The translations under genes were made by a program, and so were the position numbers. From Asterias amurensis (lineage: Eukaryota > Echinodermata > Asteroidea > Forcipulatida > Asteriidae), in assembly GCF_032118995.1 (NCBI RefSeq), contig NC_092651.1:6426785-6490784 (forward strand): 64,000 bases of DNA, read 5' to 3'. The notes beneath the pieces are model-generated. The model saw only the letters and a list, made by a program, of their open reading frames with translations, made no database searches and was not told where the DNA came from. This document shows positions 33,701 through 43,600 of the stretch, piece after piece (positions within the stretch are counted from its first letter, which is position 1; every line of letters starts with the position of its first letter).

Positions 33701-36608
33701 GGAATGTTCTTGGTCATTTTCTTATACTGAACAAGAGACTTGTATGAAGGGGATTTGTGTTTTCGCTATTATTCAGGAGGTCAACAGTCAACTAATGCGG
33801 GCGCTCACTTTCCTGGGAGGCTTGTCCGAGGCAGACTTCGAAGCGGCCGAGACTGTCCTCTCAATGCACTAAAAAGGGGACCTGAAGGGCAAAAAAAAAA
33901 AAGGGAAAGACGCCAGAGATGGTGTCGTGAGGATGCCGACGTACCTGTTTCGGCCTCTCTCCACTCTACCGAGAGAGGCCATGCAGCACTTATTTAGGCA
34001 GCTCATCAACAAGGAACTGACACTGGGCCAGTTCACCGCGGAGTCAAAAATCCTCAACAAGTTGCAGAGGATTCAGCAACTTGTTGTTGATTTAACGGAC
34101 TCCGGGTCATGGGCCAACGCCACCCTAAAGTTTCCGGCCCACACGACAAGGGAGGTGCTATCCCAATTTCTTCAGGTCCCCATGAGTGGCCCTTCAATTC
34201 CCGCGTCGATCTCGGAGTTTTGCAGGATGCTGAATTCTTTGATCCTGCATGACTCCGAGTCGACAGAGGTCACCGTACATGCCGGTCTTGATGGCTCGAT
34301 TGGCTACCACTTACAGCAAGATGTGACTGCAATACCTTTTCAGGATATAAAGGACAGTGCAGCTGACTTCTGTGGGTCTCATCTAGGAATCCTGGATTTG
34401 CCTCAGGTAAGCAAGCCCCCCCCCCCCCCGATTTTAGGCCTTAATGTCAATGTTTGAAACAAGGTTGTTGTTCATGTCCCTTTGTCTTGAGCATTTTCTT
34501 ATTTTGAAAGGTTTCTTCAAAATATGGGAATTTTGCGAATAAGTATTGCCAGCATTTTAGATATTATAATAATAATTTTTGGGTTTTCTGGTGAGCGTGG
34601 TTGTGTGTTATTTTATTTTATTTATTTTTTAGTTGTTTTATTCTTCGGACAAAAAAAAGCAAAAAAAATAAAACAAGCACAGGCCGTCCAGGGAAATCTG
34701 TGGACATTGTGCTTTGTGTCCAAGGGTCTGTGTACTTGAAGGACTGTTCTACAAAAAGTACACATACCCTTTAACCAGCAACTATATGGTGGTATCATAA
34801 TTATCACTTACAAGAATATAATAAACCAATATAATTTCCACATTTTTAAAATTAATATTTGTAGAAGTTGGATGTTGTCGTAAAAGAGACTTAAAAAGGT
34901 AACACTCGTGCTTTTGATTTAGACAAGTTTTACTGAATGAATTTCAATGACAGGTGTTGTTGTAATTAACAGGAATGGAGTACAGATAAACTCAACAGTT
35001 TCTTGGTTTCATTCTCATCCACCAACTTGTCTGCCAACATGTCAAGCTTCAGCTTAGTGATCCTGTGTAGGGTCATTAAAATCGAGGTGGTTATGAAGGC
35101 CGTCAAGGACACGGAACAGTTTCCCTTTATAAGCCAGTGCTTCTTCCATGTACTGAAGGAAAGGACTGGTGAGTTAGATAATAAGTTAACATTTTAAAAA
35201 TACAATCTGCTGTTGCAAACTGCTTTACCAACCGTATTGAACTGTGGTAATGTAGAAATCACAAATCTTTATTTTGACGCAAGCTCATCCAGGTGTCAAT
35301 GTGTTTTGCACTCAAACGAATTAACGAAATTAATATTGAGGTTTGAATTTATAATTCTGACATACCATCATGCAAGCTAAGTTGCCTAGAATATAATAGT
35401 TGGAACACTTGTTCGTTTCACACTTTAAGCAAAATTGATGCACTTTGTTGGCCAAAGTGTACATGTGTTGGGGGTATTTGTTTGCTTTTCCCGTTTTTGT
35501 GTGTTGAGTTGGGTGTTTTGTCAAAGTTTGTTTTTTGGGGGATGGTTTGTTGGGGTGTAGGTGTTGGGGTGTTTGTTCGTTTGTTTTGTTTGCTAAGGTT
35601 TTTTTAAGATAACAATCATAGTAAATATTACCATCATAGTCTTACGTTCCAATCCAGGTGAACTACTTACACCATCTGTGTTTGGACTAATTCTAGCCCA
35701 AACAAACAAGCCGAGAAGCGTCAAGTGGGCTCTGGGACAGCATTCGGATAATTTTATCGAATGTCTCCCTGGCAAGAAATTCCGGAAGGAGGACGGGTCG
35801 GTGCCAGAACAGCATCCCATCCATGTATACCGGGAGGTCATTCTGACACTTTCGGCTCCCAAGCAGTGGGTATTGGATGCATGCTGTTGGACAGGTACGT
35901 TTCTGTTTTTTAAAACCGAGATTTACATAATAAAAATGGTGTCTGTTGCAACGTTCATATACTTAAATGTCAGTACAGTTTTAGTTTGAAGTATATTTCA
36001 ATGATACAGTGTTATCTTGAATAGGGGAATCAATGTGTGGTGAAGAGGCTTTTAACAAGTGTTTTAATCCCAACGAGGCCTGGTTCTTGATAACATTACC
36101 GAGACGGTAGTGCAGATAAGAAAAGAGTCAACAAAATGTAAGACCTGTACATCCGAAAAAAATACTTCAGATACGAAACACTACATTCATAAATGAAAAC
36201 TACCAATTTTTGAATTCGAAATGTATTGCACAAATAACTTGAATTTACCCAAAGCTTAACTGAACAATTTAACTTGGAATGTAAACTGTGTAAACAAAAT
36301 CATATGGTTTTAATTGAACGAAATGCACAATTTCTTTATCATTTTACTCAGGTACTGGACTAATTGCAAGTTTACAGGAGGGTCGTAATTGTGTTGCTGT
36401 CGACACCGATAAACACACTCTACAAGACCTTCAAACGCGATGCCATTCCCAGCTTATCTTCCCCAAAGGTAGAAAACATCCTCCAGGTCAAGAACCAAGA
36501 ACCACATGCGGGTCATCAACAACCACACCTTCAACTTTAACCGAATCCACCAAAGAGCTACCAACAGTTTCCGCTTCAGCTGATAACCAGGACGTCTGGG
36601 GTCCTTAA
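29806..36608 (+). CDS. Eight-exon gene with degenerate amino-methyltransferase-like domain
   Basis: Exons: 29806-30024, 31700-31971, 32867-33006, 33260-33312, 33777-34406, 34973-35168, 35658-35894, 36352-36608. All have AG/GT borders and agreeing phases, summing to 668 codons. The N-terminal third is acidic with a KKRKR basic patch. The C-terminal part has the order of a beta-class N4/N6 amino-methyltransferase: LGILDLPQEW in the motif IV position (canonical DPPY), an FSLVILCRV strand, HPIHVYREVILTLSAPKQ, then WVLDACCWTGTGLIASLQEG and VAVDTD as the SAM-binding motif I region. Both motifs depart from the canonical residues, so catalysis is doubtful. Exon 5 holds an in-frame TAA at 33870-33872 before a run of about 12 A, so this allele may be a pseudogene. 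The nearest known relatives are methyltransferase-like genes of aquatic invertebrates; function unknown. Confidence 0.6.
30614..30794 (+). mobile_element. CR1/L2 LINE 3' end in intron 1
   Basis: The plus strand encodes WNDLLDHIKLSPSIALFQTS and then LKTHLMRTS, the C-terminus of CR1/L2 ORF2, followed by a short 3' region with GGCGCATTATAAATGGCC and an ATT repeat tail to 30794. It is truncated to less than 200 bp and lies in the first intron of the methyltransferase-like gene, in the same orientation. Confidence 0.75.
30795..31690. other. AT-rich intron sequence
   Basis: This is the rest of intron 1 of the methyltransferase-like gene. It is very AT-rich, with several short open frames of low complexity and no recognisable domain. 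Confidence 0.4.
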
Positions 36609-36655
36609 GACATCACAGATGAAGATCTAGAAAAAATCTTCACGCCTTAGGCCTA

Positions 36656-37967
36656 TTACTCTACCAAAGTCAAGAAACGGCAATTCCCACCCTTAAGGCC
36701 TTGTCACACGAGGCAACTTGTACAGACAACTTGGAGGCAACCAACTGTGCAGTGCTTGCCATAGGACCACTTAGATGGCACATGAGTAGTTTTTCAAACA
36801 ACGTCTTACGAAGCCCAAGAACAATTTGTGACTATTCAAATGATAATGGATCCTCTTCTTGGAGATTTCAGGAACATTTTTCCTGTAAATTGCCTTGTGT
36901 GACATGGCCTTTACTCTACTCGAGTCAAGTGACAGCGATTCCCACCCTTACTCTACCCAAAGGGACGGCAATTCCCACCCTTACTCTACCCAAAGGGACG
37001 GCAATTCCCACCCTTACTCTACCCAAAGGGACGGCAATTCCCACCCTTACTCTACCCAAAGGGACGGCAATTTCCACCCTTACTCTATCCAAAGGGACGG
37101 CAATTCCCACCCTTACTCTACCCAAAGGGACGGCAATTCCCACCCTTACTCTACCCAAAGGGACGGCAATTCCCACCCTTACTCTACCCAAAGGGACGGC
37201 AATTTCCACCCTTACTCTATCCAAAGGGACGGCAATTCCCACCCTTACTCTATCCAAAGGGACGGCAATTCCCACCCTTACTCTATCCAAAGGGACGGCA
37301 ATTTCCACCCTTACTCTATCCAAAGGGACGGCAATTCCCACCCTTACTCTACCCAAAGGGACGGCAATTCCCACCCTTACTCTACCCAAAGGGACGGCAA
37401 TTCCCACCCTTACTCTACCCAAAGGGACGGCAATTCCCACCCTTACTCTACCCAAAGGGACGGCAATTCCCAACTTACTCTACCCAAAGGGACGGCAATT
37501 CCCACCCTTACTCTATCCAAAGGGACGGCAATTCCCAACTTACTCTACCCAAAGGGACGGCAATTCCCACCCTTACTCTACCCAAAGGGACGGCAATTCC
37601 CACCCTTACTCTACCCAAAGGGACGGCAATTCCCACCCTTACTCTACCCAAAGGGACGGCAATTCCCACCCTTACTCTACCCAAAGGGACGGCAATTCCC
37701 ACCCTTACTCTACCCAAAGGGACGGCAATGCCCAACTTACTCTACCCAAAGGGACGGCAATTCCCACCCTTACTCTACCCAAAGGGACGGCAATTCCCAA
37801 CTTACTCTACCCACAGGGACGGCAATTCCCACCCTTACTCTACCCAAAGGGACGGCAATTCCCACCCTTACTCTACCCAAAGGGACGGCAATTCCCAACT
37901 TACTCTACCCAAAGGGACGGCAATTCCCACCCTTACTAAAACCCAAAGGGACGGCAATTCCCACCCA
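36656..37967 (+). repeat. Minisatellite: two 37-bp ancestral units and about 31 derived 33-bp units
   Basis: The derived unit is TTACTCTACCCAAAGGGACG followed by GCAATTCCCACCC, 33 bp, repeated about 31 times from 36948; some units are one base shorter (CCCAAC for CCCACCC). Two older 37-bp units precede them: 36656-36692 and 36911-36947. They keep a CAAG(A/T) stretch that the 33-bp form lacks and are separated by a MITE. Variant units (CTATCC, TTTCCACC) are interspersed and repeated in blocks, as expected from segmental expansion. The array begins only 48 bp after the stop codon of the methyltransferase-like gene, so it may lie in its 3' untranslated region. Long open frames across it follow from the multiple-of-three unit. 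Confidence 0.9.
36696..36910 (+). mobile_element. PIF/Harbinger-like MITE with TTA duplication
   Basis: A 215-bp element has terminal inverted repeats AGGCCTTGTCACACGAGGCA at the left and TGCCTTGTGTGACATGGCCT at the right (two mismatches). It is flanked on both sides by TTA, the typical target duplication of PIF/Harbinger elements. It splits the two ancestral 37-bp minisatellite units. No coding capacity. Confidence 0.75.
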
Positions 37968-38486
37968 CTTTTTTTTAATTTTTATTTGTTTTTGTAATGT
38001 ACAATATGCTTGGTAGTGAATTCATTTATTTAATTAATGTTCGCTTGCAACCGCTACTCATGAAGTTGTGTGTGTGTATGGATTGGGAATAAAGTGAATT
38101 GTATGAGTTTAATCGAATTGAATGGCCACTATTTCGTTTTCTTATTCAGTTTTAAAATTGTAAACAAAATTCAAAATTAAATGGTTACTGAATAACTTGT
38201 TTGTCATAGAGTGCGGTTACCTCGACAAATGTTAAATAAGACTAAACATATTTACCTGAAATAATTTAATGGTTTGAAAACATCCGGTAAACACACGATT
38301 TGAGACAATAAAAGTCACCTTTACAGTCGATTACCCGTTTAAGAAAATTAACTTTGTTTTTTACTAAACAAATTAAAAAAAAATAAAAATAAAAATCCTG
38401 AAGCTACATTGTTTTGTTTTTTATCAAAAAATACCTCATTCTTCCATTTATAATAATACCAAAATTGTTCCAATTCCGTTGTGTAG
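37968..38486. other. No gene recognised
   Basis: AT-rich spacer between the minisatellite and the P2X7-like exons. It contains a short GTGTGTGTATGG run near 38069 and poly-A/T stretches. No recognisable exon. Confidence 0.35.
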
Positions 38487-39070
38487 AAAGCATGGATGTG
38501 AGGATGAGTTGAATTGCATAACAGGGCATACTGACTTTGACCCCGTACATGTATGCCTGAACAAGGGAGTCCTCAACACGGCGTTTATGCAGTACAGGCA
38601 GCAATATGGTGCAGTCAGGCCAGATATCACAGAGAACCAGTAAGTGTACAGTGATTGTACTTGAACATACTTAATACAAATTAAAATAACGGAAATAAAT
38701 ACTCCCTCCCAAAATAAAGATAAAAAATATAATGACTTTATAATTATACAATATGAATGCACTTAAACATTTATAAAAACAATTAAAATAAAGTTGTTCG
38801 TTGGAAGAAGTGAATACTGTAATAAAATGATGAGTCACTTAACAGGCATTTTAGTTAGTGTGTTTTTCCAAGCTCAACAATTATTTTATTCAGCTGTTTT
38901 TTTTATTTTGCTTTCTGTTTGTTTACAAATTCAGGAAATACAGACACATTGCCTACCGACAACTGGCCAGATGGTGCTGGGGTATTCTGGGCAAAGATAT
39001 ATCCTGTGCTGTCAACAAAATTCGTGAAGAATATCCAACCCCAGAGTACAAAGGCTTTCTAGAAGTGTGA
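38487..39070 (+). CDS. P2X7-like domain gene, C-terminal half (two exons)
   Basis: Exon at 38487-38639 (after GTGTAG, phase 2 start; GTAAGT donor) encodes HGCEDELNCITGHTDFDPV, then CLNKGVLNTAFMQYRQQYG. The terminal exon 38935-39070 (after TTCAG) encodes KYRHIAYRQLARWCWGILGK and ends IREEYPTPEYKGF before a stop. C-I-T-x-H-x-x-F-x-P-V-x-L-N, Y-R-x-x-Y-G, Y-R-H-x-A-Y-R-Q and W-x-W-G-x-L-G are the signature of the P2X7-like zinc-binding domain. Its N-terminal half (C-x-C ... C-C) is not found directly upstream; a matching N-half is 26 kb away at 11471-12424 on the same strand. Protein role unknown; such domains occur fused to DNA-binding or transposon-derived modules. Confidence 0.75.
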
Positions 39071-39724
39071 CCAAACCAAATAATAACAAATAAATAAATA
39101 TCGAGTGCTTGTATTTTTTCAGTTTCACTACTCACTCAAATGTACTTGCAAATCGGTAATTTCACCAGGTTTGGGACAGTTATCCATACATTTGACACAA
39201 TTATTTGCCTATGTGTCAGTAAGTGTTTATTATTTTTGATGTGGACAACATGGACGGAGTCTGCTTAATCCAAACTGTGAATACTATCCAATTTGGAACG
39301 CCGACTCGTCCAAATGAGCGCTGCAAATAACGCTAGAATCTGTCGGCCCGTAGCATTTTGCCAAGTCAAGTTCACCCTCGCCGTCCAGATTTCCTCAATG
39401 CAACATCCTTCAGAAATGTGTGCATGCTCATACCATCTTTACTCGCATTACTACAACCTCCAACAATGAACCTTGCTGGCATTATTATTAACATACAACT
39501 TTTACGTCCTGTTGTAACCTTTTACCAAAACATCTTGATTTTATACTTGCCAACTCATCAAAACTTAAAAGTGAGTTATTCACAATAAAAAAGAAATTAT
39601 GCAGCCAGAGGCATTACAACATTGGTACAAAATTATAGTAAAACTTCTTTGAAATAGAAAAGGGATGCAATAAGGGGTTTGGGTACTTTTTTTGCAAAAC
39701 AAAACACAATGTCACAAATTTACA
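39071..39724. other. No gene recognised
   Basis: Spacer between the P2X7-like terminal exon and the family B MITE, with the likely 3' untranslated region at its start. No recognisable exon or element. Confidence 0.35.
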
Positions 39725-40099
39725 TTAAAGCCATTGGACCCTTTCGGTAAACAGTGTTGTCCAAGGCCCACACTTAGTGTACCACAACTTCTATATCAAA
39801 TAACAAACCTGTGAAAATTTAGGCTCAATCGGTCATCGGAGTCGGGAGAAAACAACGGAAAAACCCACCCTCTGTTTCCGCGCGTTTCGCCGTGTCATGA
39901 CATGTGTTTCAAATAAATCCGTAATTCTCGTTAACGTGAACTTGCATAGTTTTGCTGTTTTCTCAAAAAGTAAAGCATTTCATGGAATAATATTTGAAGA
40001 GAAGTCTTTCACCATTGCCTTCTGTAAACCCTGTAAGTTATTTGTAAATCTGTGAACTTTTTTATTTTTGTCTGAACCGAAAGGGTCCAATGGCTTTAA
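39725..40099 (+). mobile_element. Complete TTAA-MITE family B
   Basis: A 375-bp element bounded by TTAA. The left end AAGCCATTGGACCCTTTCGG and right end CCGAAAGGGTCCAATGGCTT are perfect inverse complements; including TTAA and one further base the repeat is 24 bp. The interior contains CAACGGAAAAACCCACCCT and TTTCCGCGCGTTTCGCCGTG. It is the reference copy for the fragments at 18606 and 18995. TTAA target preference suggests mobilisation by a piggyBac- or Kolobok-type transposase. Confidence 0.9.
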
Positions 40100-40273
40100 A
40101 CTTGCACGGTCTAAGGATAATGGTGGTAGACAACTCTATTCCTTCCTCCCTGGCTAAACATTACTTGCTGACGTGCTGTACCCCTGTAGTTTTTTAGAAA
40201 AAAATGTCATGAAAAGAAGACAAATACTTTAGAAGTTTGTCGAGAAGTTTTCTTAATAATTATTCTGGCTTAC

Positions 40274-40579
40274 CTGTGCTTGTTTCTACTGGGCAACAAC
40301 AATCACAATTCCAGGAGTCGCATGGGCCTGGAATAGTGTCAGTGGTAAAACCAGCACAATTGTAATGCCACCAGATGATCTGGCATTGTTCCTCTTCGCA
40401 CGCAATCATCTCCATTGTAGAGGCCTTTCCACAAATGCAGTACTGACAATTATCGACATCGTCTTCAGAAGCCAAGCTGCAATCTGACACCTCATTCAGA
40501 TCAAGATCACTCTCAGAAATCACGGAAAATCGCTTAGTTCAAAGCCGTAAACAAAGTCATCTTTCCCGTATGCCGCCAT
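40274..40579 (-). CDS. PHD-finger exon with one frame break
   Basis: The minus-strand ATG at 40579 lies in the context CAAAATGGCGGC, which is both a good start context and a YY1-type site. The first frame gives MAAYGKDDFVYGFELSDF and stops; one base of frame shift near 40526 continues as ISESDLDLNEVSDC, then a PHD finger: CQYCICGK, MIACEEEQC, IIWWHYNCAGF, WNCDCC. The spacing fits the Cys4-His-Cys3 PHD zinc pattern, which reads histone tails or acts as a structural module. The exon ends at a GTAAGC donor (40273-40268 on the minus strand). No further exon was recognised downstream. The break may be a mutation, an assembly error or an unrecognised small intron. Confidence 0.55.
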
Positions 40580-41418
40580 TTTGATCAAGACGCGTCTTCA
40601 AGGAAATCTTTGTACGCATGCGCAAAACAGCAGATCACATCCGGGTACTTGTAGACCGATGGTGTGTAGGCTCGCTCGAGTCGCGCTAATTGAATCAAGA
40701 TAGTGCTAGTGGATGCTTACCCACAGCTGTTTTACGACTTCGGCCAGAGGGTCTGATCGTTTGATCTGTGGGTCGTTCGATCTCCTTCTATTCCTTCCTC
40801 CATGGTAGTAGCCTATTATTCTTTATTATTAGTATAAACAAATCGGTGGGTGGGAGGGGTGAGTAGATGACCGATGTCGTCAACATTTCAAAAAAAGGAA
40901 TTTAGTTTAGCACCCCAGTCACTGGGTCTACAGTACAGTTAGCCCCATAAATCGGTCCAATCCACTCCGTATCCTTGGCCCCACCACCACTGTAAGCTTG
41001 GGCGGTTCCTTCGGTTACCCGTTTCTACCCGGTTCCAAATTGAAAACTGGACCGGCGGTTCCACTCTTCTGTGGAACCGGGTACCTGCTTTTGTCGGTTC
41101 CGATTTCAAAAGACCGAGTCCCAATTATAAAAGACTCTGTGGAGCCGATCCTGGGACAAACCGGCTCTAGAAATTGAGGCTTGATGTTGAAAGCGGTGAC
41201 CGCAGATACACTGTGCAAAGGCTTCAAGCCGACATGAGCATCAACTATCACATGTGGCTGCATTATTATACAACACACAGTGCACAGATGCATAGGCATA
41301 TGCTGAGATATACAGAGTCCAAAGTCCAAACAGACACGTTGTGATTGGCTGTCGATATATCCATATTCATAAAAGCTTGTCCCATGCACAAACCACACAG
41401 TACTGTATGCATGTCCAG
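40580..41418. promoter_or_regulatory. Possible shared upstream region of divergent PHD and BEN-like genes
   Basis: The interval separates a minus-strand PHD start (40579) and a plus-strand BEN-like exon (41419). It has GC-richer parts and a segment at about 40861-40945 (AGATGACCGATGTCGTCAA, CACCCCAGTCACTG, GTCTACAGTACAGT) that recurs at 61771-61850. At 40990-41170 GGTTCC/GGAACC words recur in both orientations. No core promoter element could be assigned with confidence. Confidence 0.3.
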
Positions 41419-42929
41419 AAGAAAATGAGATCAAGAGTCTGAAAGAAGAGAACCTGAAGCTTCTAGGTGAGATACTAGACTTGAATGAGCTAAACAGAGA
41501 ACTGAAGGAAAATGTATCTGACCTTGAAACGGAGAGAGGTGTGTTTTTGGTCCTATAAAGCAGGTTTCTCTGGTTGATGAACAAAATAATAACTCCTCAA
41601 GTTACCAGACCAATTAAAAAAGGAAGTTGGATATGTGGTTTAGCATCAAAGAAAGTATATAGTAGAACTAATCTGTAACAAGATAATAAACTTTGGCATT
41701 GCTTGAAAAAAATATTACCTCTTTTTATTGTATTGGGTCTGTTAGAATACTTATTGATGCATTGCTGACTGTTAATATGGTGCAAAAACAGTTTTCTAAA
41801 ACAGAAAGCTGACAGACAATGATTTAAACACACTGAAATTTTAAGATGGTTAAAACCGGTACCAATTACTAAGGTTTTTGATTTTGATTTTGGGTTGGGA
41901 CCAATTCTGTTGCAAGTGTGCTAATTTTACACCCTGTATATGACCTGTTCCTCTTAAGCACATTCTGCTGCCGTTAACAACAGAGCAGTATCACCTCGCC
42001 CAGGACAGTTGGACCGTGATGTTGCCGCAATGCATCAGGTAACATGCAACAACTAACCGATAAACTTTGATAAATTATGCAAACCTGGATTGGATATGAT
42101 TTCAAATTGTTTACAAGTCGTTATACTCCCCAAAATATGGGTCTCAACATGTAGATAAAAACAAAAGAAAGTACAAAAGTGAGAGAAACACAAGTTTACA
42201 ACTATGAAAGTTGTCTCTCTTTTCTTTTCAGACTTATACTTCACATGCACTGCTGTATTGGCTATTTACACATGAAAATTACCGTAAACATTTCAGGCTC
42301 CTTGCTTAAAAATTACATAAACTTATAATCTTAACAGATCTTGACTCAATCGTGAAAAATGTTTCATGTTGATTTTATGCTGTGTTTTTATACTTTGTAG
42401 ATGGTGGAGCTCAGCAAGGGAACATGAATATTTGTGTATGCCATGAATATCTCTGCATCGCATCCATGAGGTACAAGAACAAGTCGGCAAGTAGAATGGC
42501 AATCTGCTTGCTGAATGCATTTTACACCAATGACGAGTTGGGGGCCATGGAAACTCTTAAAATGGTTCCTAAGGTTATCTTGGCAGCTATTTTAGGTAAG
42601 CTGTATACGTTTTAAAGTATAGCTACATAGCTTTCCTAAAATGCAATTCATCTAATGTATCAACGATTTTCAATGATTTCTATTTTAATGCTGCCTCTGT
42701 CATGTCTGTCTGGACTCATGCATAGCAAAGTTTCACTTGTATCTTCATAATAGTTGTATGTTTAATTTTGTTTTTAGTTACCATATTTTTATTTCAGCTT
42801 TTCCAGTGCAATAACATATTTGTATGCATGTGATGTAGCATTTATATTTTTTCCCTATCTCTCCCCCCCCCCTACCCTAACACAGACTTCACACTTCAGC
42901 AATTGCTGCAAGATCTGCGGAATAAATAA
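41419..42929 (+). CDS. Coiled-coil plus BEN-like domain gene (partial)
   Basis: Exons: 41419-41538, 41989-42038, 42415-42595 and 42886-42929. Phases agree (1/1, then 0/0, then 1/1). The first encodes a heptad-rich coiled coil (EIKSLKEENLKLLGEILDL and on). The third encodes RYKNKSASRMAICLLNAFY followed by TNDELGAM and VPKVILAAIL; the last gives DFTLQQLLQDLRNK and a stop. S-x-x-R-x-x-x-x-L-L-x-x-x-(F/Y)-(T/S)-x-x-E-L-x-x followed by a helix is the pattern of a BEN DNA-binding domain. An alternative acceptor at 42400 would start MVELSKGT, also BEN-like, but then the frame breaks. The 5' exon(s) were not identified. Confidence 0.55.
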
Positions 42930-42937
42930 CAAGGCAT

Positions 42938-42966
42938 ATGTCGTGTAGGAATCCTACATCCTACAC
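42938..42966. other. Palindromic CTACAC/GTGTAGG site after the BEN-like stop
   Basis: Just after the stop codon the sequence GTGTAGGA ... TCCTACAC forms an inverted repeat. The same words dominate the tandem region at 61077-61735, including CCTACACGACAT, the inverse of ATGTCGTGTAGG here. It may be an element end or a processing signal; not resolved. Confidence 0.35.
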
Positions 42967-43149
42967 AACTGGTACTCTTCGCGTCACTGTGTTGAGTAAT
43001 GTGATTAAGTGAGTACCAGCGCTTAGTCTGTGTTCCATGGTTGTCATTAGTTGAAACAACATTGTTGTGACTTGGCTACCATACAACTCTCACGTGGCAA
43101 CTCGCCATTTTTAACCAGTGATTTCTGCTTTATGACGAACATTTTGTTC

Positions 43150-43600
43150 TTTTTATGCTCAAATCAGACAGTAACTCTGCTTCTTTTATGCCCAAAGCAG
43201 ACAGTAATTTCAGCTAATAACAAACGTGTTTTACCGTCTTCTTAGTGTTTTGTGTTGTAATCCCAAGTTTTATAACAGCGAGGCGAGATAATAATACGTT
43301 CTCGGCCGTCTTCAAATCAGAGTGTTTTGTGTTCTTAACAGCGAGATTACGTTCCCTGACAGTGTTTTTGTGTTCTTTCTTGTCTGAAGATGTTCATCAC
43401 TTGAATCTGCCATGCCGCCGAACATTTTTTATGACTTTGTTCAACTGGTAAGCCGTGTGCAGGATTACTTTTTATGCTCAAGTCAAAGGATCTCCAAAGT
43501 CAAAGCATGCAGACAATTTCAACAGCTAGACTACGTTCCCTGGCCGTCTTCAGATTCAGAGTGTTTTTGTGTTCATCTTCTCTGAAGACTTGAATCTGCC
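43150..43600 (+). repeat. Duplicated 5' region and start codon of the CxC-domain gene
   Basis: The real start region (about 43530-43665) is preceded by a near copy (about 43296-43470). Both contain ACGTTCCCTG, GTGTTTTTGTGTTC, CTTGAATCTGCCATGCCGCC and a downstream TGACTTTGTTCAA(C/A)TGGTAAG. The upstream ATG (43411) starts a frame of about 58 codons that ends before the main ATG. Shorter words (TTTTATGCTCAAATCAGACA and a close repeat) are also duplicated at 43153-43210. The arrangement may be decay of a tandem duplicate or a regulatory upstream ORF. Confidence 0.65.

Noticed and set aside
29806..36608. Bacterial contamination as the source of the methyltransferase-like sequence
   Set aside because: The coding region is divided by seven introns with agreeing phases and has animal-type LINE and minisatellite DNA within and beside it.
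36701..38016. Long open frames of up to 412 codons (TLTLPKGTAIP-type repeats)
   Set aside because: They arise because the 33-bp unit is a multiple of three and lacks stops; several frames on both strands are open and 32-bp units shift between them. No start context or exon border supports a protein.
41015..41584. 189-codon minus-strand frame
   Set aside because: It is the shadow of the plus-strand coiled-coil exon at 41419-41538 plus non-coding DNA, with Ser/Phe-rich low complexity.
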